From Wolbachia endosymbiont of Cylisticus convexus (GTDB lineage Bacteria > Pseudomonadota > Alphaproteobacteria > Rickettsiales > Anaplasmataceae), in NCBI RefSeq assembly GCF_003344345.1, contig NZ_QPIP01000043.1:1-15670 (forward strand): a stretch of 15,670 nt of DNA, read 5' to 3'. Below are positions 14,601-15,670 of the stretch, in pieces. The stretch's first letter is position 1; each line of letters opens with the position of its first letter. Under the pieces are notes generated by a model, which was not told where the DNA came from, did not search any database, and worked only from the letters and a program-made list of their open reading frames with translations. The position numbers and the translations under genes were made by a program.

Positions 14601-15670
14601 AGAAAGATACTGTCTCTCATGTCAACTGATTATTTCACTAAATCACCATTAAATGGTTGATTATTTTTTAAAATACCAAAAACCACATGCATTAATTTTC
14701 TCATTAATGCGACAATTATTACCATTGGACATTTTCCTTTACTTGCTAAACGTTGGCAAAACTTTTGAAAGTGAGAATTATGATTCTTGACTACTATAGC
14801 TGGCATATAAAGAGTTTTGCGAATACGTTCCGACCCTATTTTACATATTCTACTTTTTTTACTGACAGATGAACCTGATTGGTAATATTCAGGATTTAGA
14901 CCGGCAAAGGCTGTAAATTGTCTAGCATTATCAAAATTATCAACAGATGGCATTTCTGCAACGATAGCAACAGCAGTAAGATGTCCTATACCTTTTACAG
15001 TCTTGATGTTTTCTATCATATTTTTTAGGTGTGAATGGTTATTAACATGCTCACAAATCTCTTTTTCTATAGCAGAAATTTCTGTTTCTATTGTAGCAAC
15101 TACTTCAAGTATGGCTTGCTTACAACGGGAATTCATATTTCAAGCGATTCATCTGTTGTAACTTGTCGTCTTTAAATGCTTGCAAACAACGATAGAGATC
15201 TCTTAAACGCTTGACTTCAGTAGGAGCAGGTTTCCAAAGATTAGGTTTATTAGCAATACAAAACCTAGCAATCATGGCAGCATCTGACTTATCTGTTTTG
15301 TTTCTGAGTAGCTCACTTTTGCCAAAAGCCTTGATTTGAGCAGGGTTTACCACACTTACATTATGTCCAAGGTCATACATAAAAATAACTATATCTTCAC
15401 TGTAACAACCAGTCGCTTCTAGGCACAGATGAATAAGGACTGCTCCGTGATTATTACACCAAGCTTTTCAAAACCTTCCTTGTTATTGTGAAAAACTTTA
15501 TGTCGTTCTTTGTTGTCTATCAATAAACAAGCATCAAGTTTCTTTTTAGAAATGTCTACACCTAAAATAGCATTGACTTGCATAAAATTTCCTCTAGGAC
15601 TATAACGAATTGAGAGTTTAGACCAACCTTGTAATACGGGATATAATTCCAAAGATACTGTTCAGTCTTT
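14601..15670 (-). mobile_element. IS110-family insertion sequence, partial
   Basis: The element interrupts baseplate J and runs off the right edge. Its right end is placed near 14600, where phage similarity stops, and the transposase occupies 14630-15583. About 87 bp of upstream non-coding DNA is visible (15584-15670). As expected for IS110, no terminal inverted repeat is apparent at the visible end. Many IS110-group elements encode a bridge RNA in the non-coding end upstream of the transposase; that stretch here is incomplete, so no RNA fold is claimed. Confidence 0.7.
14630..15583 (-). pseudogene. IS110-family transposase with two frameshifts
   Basis: The start ATG 15581-15583 follows GAGGAAA by a few bases and gives MQVNAILGVDISKKKLDACL, with Asp10 as the first residue of the DEDD (RuvC-like) centre. 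The frame breaks at TAG 15419-15421. One base over it resumes as LEATGCYSEDIVIF, then DLGHNVSVVNPAQIKAFGKS and RNKTDKSDAAMIARF (the Asp pair). It breaks again near 15136-15145 and resumes as MNSRCKQAILEVVATIETEI. The C-terminal domain follows (VKGIGHLTAVAIVAEMPS and FAGLNPEYYQSGSS, with the conserved Ser). Repaired length is about 318 residues, normal for the family. It is inactive as written, but an intact copy elsewhere could act on it in trans. Confidence 0.85.

Noticed and set aside
14605..14660. Continuation of baseplate J to the stop at 14660
   Set aside because: The last ~19 codons do not resemble baseplate J and overlap the end of the IS110 transposase, so they are read-through into the element.

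Overview
The window looks like accessory-rich chromosome from Wolbachia (Rickettsiales, Alphaproteobacteria). This rests on very AT-rich DNA, several ankyrin-repeat genes, relics of IS481-, IS630- and IS110-family elements, two adjacent baseplate genes resembling those of WO-type prophage, and a degenerate Wolbachia-type intergenic palindrome. The assignment comes from recognising families and was not checked by a database search.

Layout, left to right. 1-757: a transposon graveyard, with a heavily frameshifted IS481-type transposase (minus) beside the last ~37 codons of an IS630-type transposase (plus). 783-3265 (minus): a large ankyrin gene of about 17-18 repeats with a non-ankyrin C-terminal domain, broken by three frameshifts. 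3560-6673 (minus): one long reading frame cut by a single in-frame TAG. It encodes a RelE/ParE-like N-terminus, a complete set of SF1 (UvrD/Rep-like) helicase motifs, a charged linker and C-terminal ankyrin repeats. 6674-7469: a long non-coding gap holding a compact, foldable RNA candidate, a spaced inverted repeat and a Wolbachia-type palindrome.

7470-10486 is a conserved core block: znuA (minus) diverges from znuC-ubiB (plus). The znuA and znuC 5' ends overlap, so each candidate promoter lies inside the other gene. 10606-12162 (minus) is an intact ankyrin/coiled-coil/membrane-hairpin protein, a plausible host-interaction factor. 12254-13802 (minus) is an overlapping peroxiredoxin-trxB pair. 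Thioredoxin reductase recharges thioredoxin, which in turn reduces the peroxiredoxin, so the pair forms a peroxide-defence unit.

13803-15670 is a second decayed zone. It holds baseplate W (one frameshift) and baseplate J (cut off after ~61 codons), then an IS110-family element whose transposase has two frameshifts.

The contrast is clear. Every core gene (znuA, znuC, ubiB, trxB, prx) and the 518-residue ankyrin gene is open from end to end, while the mobile and two larger ankyrin loci are broken. The most unusual item is the RelE-like/SF1 helicase/ankyrin fusion with its lone amber codon. The most unusual non-coding item is the structured segment at 6952-7046, which has two mutually exclusive stems.
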